NCBI RefSeq assembly: GCF_001636315.1
Contig: NZ_KV440949.1
Coordinates: forward strand, 5,660,084-5,724,083
Direction: 5' to 3'
From: Neobacillus mesonae
GTDB taxonomy: Bacteria; Bacillota; Bacilli; Bacillales; Cytobacillaceae
Length of the DNA stretch: 64,000 nucleotides
The stretch's first letter is position 1. Every line of letters starts with the position of its first letter. Below are positions 62,201-64,000 of this stretch, piece after piece. The position numbers were made by a program, and so were the translations under genes. Under the pieces are notes generated by a model. The model was given only the letters and a program-made list of their open reading frames with translations, did not search any database and had not been told where the DNA came from.

Positions 62201-63954
62201 TCTGCAATTACTTCGTCTTTTGTATTAGAAATCATGCTACTAATAAATACAGTAATTAGCGGATTTGGAATATCATCAGATGCTCTTATTAGAAATTCCT
62301 TATCTGTTTCATTTAGATTAGATGAGGTTTCCTTTAGCCTTCTAGTTAGTTCAACATATTTCCACAAATATAAAGGGTTTAAAGGAGATATAATTGAATG
62401 AAATTTTTCTCTCCCCAAAACATAAACCATATCAAGTGTATTAACCGTAGCAACTAGCTCTTTTGTACCAGGTGCACTATAGGATGAAAATTTGTTAAAA
62501 TTACTTCTTAGAACCTTCATGAACTGTGAATAAGTATCTATATAATCAATTAAATCATTATAGATTTCATCGGACTCTACAATTTTTAATATAGGTGAAT
62601 CTGATAACCTATAGGAATGGTTGCAAATAAGCTTTCTTTTCTGTATAAATAAATTAAATAAATTTAAAACTTCAGTACCTTCTTCTCTAAACTCTTCAAT
62701 TAGTAATAATAGCTTTTCTCTAATTTTTTCTATATAATCATCATCAAATTGATAAATTTCATTTTTATTTATTGAATTTAGTACATCAGTAGGGGTTTTT
62801 TCCTCAGTTCTAATAATACCCCCATAAGAACTATTACCGATAAAAGCCTCAATAAGGTTAAAAACCTCTGGAATAAATTCAACTTTTGACTTGCTGCCGT
62901 CTTCGGTCTCAACTGTAATAGTTTCCTTCTTACCTTTTTCCCATCCCTTAAATTGTTCCTCTACCTGCTCTAATATTTCTTTAATTTGTTCTTCTTCATG
63001 GTCAATTAATAAGTCTACTCCAACTGAATCAGGACTTGCAGGGGTGTTGTTTTTTGGTTTATTCTCTTTAGTTTCTTTTTCTTCCTCACTCGTAACATCT
63101 TTCTTTTTATTTTTTTTCTGTTTATTTACTTTTGTTAATATGTTTAAGACTTCCTTTAGCGTTAGATCTTTTAAACTGTCATTAGAGCGTGTTTTATAAA
63201 AGGACAGGATATTGGCCCTTATTTTGGTCCCACCTGTAATCTCACTTGATTGTAAGGCCCTTTGATCGCCTTTATCCAATTGTCTAAGTCGTTGAACTGT
63301 TTGATAATTTTCTATTAGCTTGCTTCTAATACTTTCGTAGTTTGTGCTTTCAAATAAGGATTCATCAATTAGTAAGCCTAGCCTATAAAATTGATAAACC
63401 GACTGTTTCGGTATATCTTCACTTAACTGTATTAAATATTGATAATAATCCACTAATCTTTCTAAAGAAGTAATACTTCTTATACTATTATGTTTAAAAG
63501 CCTTCCAAAGTCTTACGATATTATTATTAATTAACTTAAATTCTTCTTGAGCTAAGTCACACAATGAATTATATAGCTCTTTAACCTCTATTTTTTCAAA
63601 CCATAATAATGAGGAGAGTTTAGGAACAAATCTTTTTACTATTACTATCCTTGTAGAGAGTACATCTTTGTCATGTCTAAATTTTTCTGCCTCTTCCACT
63701 GTATAGTAAATTTTTAAATCTAAATCTTTGTTAAAGCTATTTTTAAGCTCCTCCTGCTCATCTGGAGTAAAACCAACGAAAAAGATATACGGCTTTAAGA
63801 TATCCTTTTCATTTACCCTCGAAAGCACCATGTCTATAAAGGAACTATAGCTATATCCCGGTAAATCCATTAATATAATTCCATGTGCATCATTTTCTAT
63901 TTTGTTTACAACTGAACCAGCAAGTAACTCAGCTATTATTTTGTGTATTGACAT
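59257..63954 (-). CDS. Giant FtsK/HerA-like ATPase of a defence system (possibly DptH-like)
   Basis: 1565 residues after AGGAGGAGT. Residues 1 to about 1230 form a large, poorly characterised region with a charged, low-complexity linker (about 255-310) and a second one near 1100-1200. The C-terminal 330 residues are an FtsK/SpoIIIE motor: Walker A LLTAGSTGSGKTIFLYS near 1340, Walker B LKPILVIIDEYADLV near 1440 and LVIATQRPSADIVTSRLKAN near 1490. Size and layout recall DptH of phosphorothioation-dependent restriction, but DptF/DptG and dnd genes are not in the window. It probably moves along DNA and feeds the nuclease genes downstream. Confidence 0.75.
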   Translation of the reverse strand: MSIHKIIAELLAGSVVNKIENDAHGIILMDLPGYSYSSFIDMVLSRVNEKDILKPYIFFVGFTPDEQEELKNSFNKDLDLKIYYTVEEAEKFRHDKDVLSTRIVIVKRFVPKLSSLLWFEKIEVKELYNSLCDLAQEEFKLINNNIVRLWKAFKHNSIRSITSLERLVDYYQYLIQLSEDIPKQSVYQFYRLGLLIDESLFESTNYESIRSKLIENYQTVQRLRQLDKGDQRALQSSEITGGTKIRANILSFYKTRSNDSLKDLTLKEVLNILTKVNKQKKNKKKDVTSEEEKETKENKPKNNTPASPDSVGVDLLIDHEEEQIKEILEQVEEQFKGWEKGKKETITVETEDGSKSKVEFIPEVFNLIEAFIGNSSYGGIIRTEEKTPTDVLNSINKNEIYQFDDDYIEKIREKLLLLIEEFREEGTEVLNLFNLFIQKRKLICNHSYRLSDSPILKIVESDEIYNDLIDYIDTYSQFMKVLRSNFNKFSSYSAPGTKELVATVNTLDMVYVLGREKFHSIISPLNPLYLWKYVELTRRLKETSSNLNETDKEFLIRASDDIPNPLITVFISSMISNTKDEVIAEVGKIGRLPIYSSEQQVNQVSDGLDAVRKSIDKFISLYPHSKNGLRLGFINPPDCKSILELVRDKINSKVLRGIHIDLFKTKETSQQWSNLEDVDEGLLDLFGESNSFTLKIHSKTYDFDQLVSKFKPKQFHSVILFDPSKRTVSEVKTESRLNLRIHPLCVPKVFHYDPMTDRLEIIPSSDGNIFSDHHELIARLNDRPRGWHNTVVANTESIKGTLEKIINSSEWLVIADPNLKNFEISTIGSENCIYYQSGSYREVGVYSKNWSKLTSGIDRIVREIGNYDPKPNCLEMVLKEIQSLNEKGILNIASLSTNQTFNQNHSKGAIGTAISSFWYKQSNKDSILASLDTDLARRWLSEREENTISDLIGIKKINDFQAEIEIIEVKTYRAYSIENTALEDGTEINEIKGEAIEQLNSVYKIIYEIFFEPDKITSVSRRELLRYQVFKVLHSLGLDKSKKKIWTNFINDLFAGNIEVNIKLSLYHICFNVQGNTDRYGTKCVAENEIVLYEIKDDIIEKILTNCNNSDRQVESNIKENYQAKKKSVTKDAIEKKTSDSDFEEIQNKEVMSSNDSTEQTAEQGKSKNMDLIEQNKLIKYDVIEKDTEDSEETDRKKEIDDELEKFIETTAVSIKRAMKDFSIDVQEVDPSKALIASRFVRFRVRLRPGETLQKILRVRSDIAREIEATNEILIDNERGTNFIYVDVPREKTDTVNLLSFLNQLPASDIGNLNVILGQEPSGEIEILNIAKAPHLLTAGSTGSGKTIFLYSIIVSLISQYTEDELELVIIDPKQTDFIFFEELPHLRNNEVIIEAEDAVDILNDLVENELPRRTNLLRQSRNRDIFTYNENNPDNLLKPILVIIDEYADLVSVADLEGNKEDFERNMIRLAQRSRNVGIHLVIATQRPSADIVTSRLKANVPTRISFSLPANQDSRTILDASGAEDLLGKGDMLYSINGDLRRIQGLFISEEQLQKFLDNKYKN

Positions 63955-64000
63955 TATACTCCTCCTAAATACTTAGCATTGTTACACCATCCGCATACCT

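Overview
The window is low-GC Firmicutes DNA, most like a spore-forming Bacillaceae (Bacillus, Peribacillus or Neobacillus type). This rests on the AGGAGG-type ribosome binding sites, TTG/GTG starts, and YusG, YolD, DUF1292, DUF3231, DUF4362 and HU homologues. The genus cannot be fixed from this sequence.

Region 1 (about 1-1,080) is ordinary chromosome: the start of a cyclase-family gene, a gene fragment and a yusG-like gene with its terminator.

Region 2 (about 1,130-41,570) is the striking part: an integron-like gene-cassette array. About 50 copies of a repeat, all in the same orientation, separate single accessory genes. Most of these genes are small and lie on the minus strand with their own ribosome binding site. 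A complete repeat is about 75-110 bp and has two palindromic cores. In the text S1 means a core with arms like TTCAACTAAC / GTTAGTTCAA around a CTGCCC-type spacer, and S2 means a core with the same kind of arms around a GCACCC-type spacer. Between S1 and S2 sits a variable hairpin that reads as a Rho-independent terminator for the minus-strand gene. Arms separated by 6-7 bases are what a tyrosine recombinase binds. Four nearly identical plus-strand copies of an Xer-like tyrosine recombinase sit inside the array, and one or both of their boundaries are cores; each copy is broken in a different way. The cassettes resemble those of chromosomal integrons: three DinB-fold thiol transferases, two VOC proteins, Vat and Vgb streptogramin resistance, an aminoglycoside-phosphotransferase-like kinase, NUDIX, GNAT, MBL, AHSA1, DoxX, an O-methyltransferase, HU, lipoproteins, many tiny membrane proteins and many orphans. 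No attC consensus and no IntI-type recombinase is visible.

Region 3 (about 39,250-51,300) is a zone of decay and transfer. It holds a high-GC serine hydrolase, a remnant of a second integrase, a 324-bp element with inverted ends sitting in a core spacer, many gene fragments (ABC ATPase, S66 peptidase, SDR/cold-shock chimera, acyl-CoA ligase) and ten tandem copies of a 52-bp repeat. It also has some intact genes (HTH protein, YgjP-like metalloprotease, DUF3231).

Region 4 (51,315-53,521) is an amidase-SDR operon. Region 5 (53,784-63,954) is a minus-strand restriction-type defence island: a giant FtsK/HerA-like ATPase (possibly DptH-like), an SfsA-like nuclease, McrB, McrC and a broken nuclease-like gene.

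Several genes are interrupted by one-base changes in A or T runs. Some may be true decay and some may be sequencing error.
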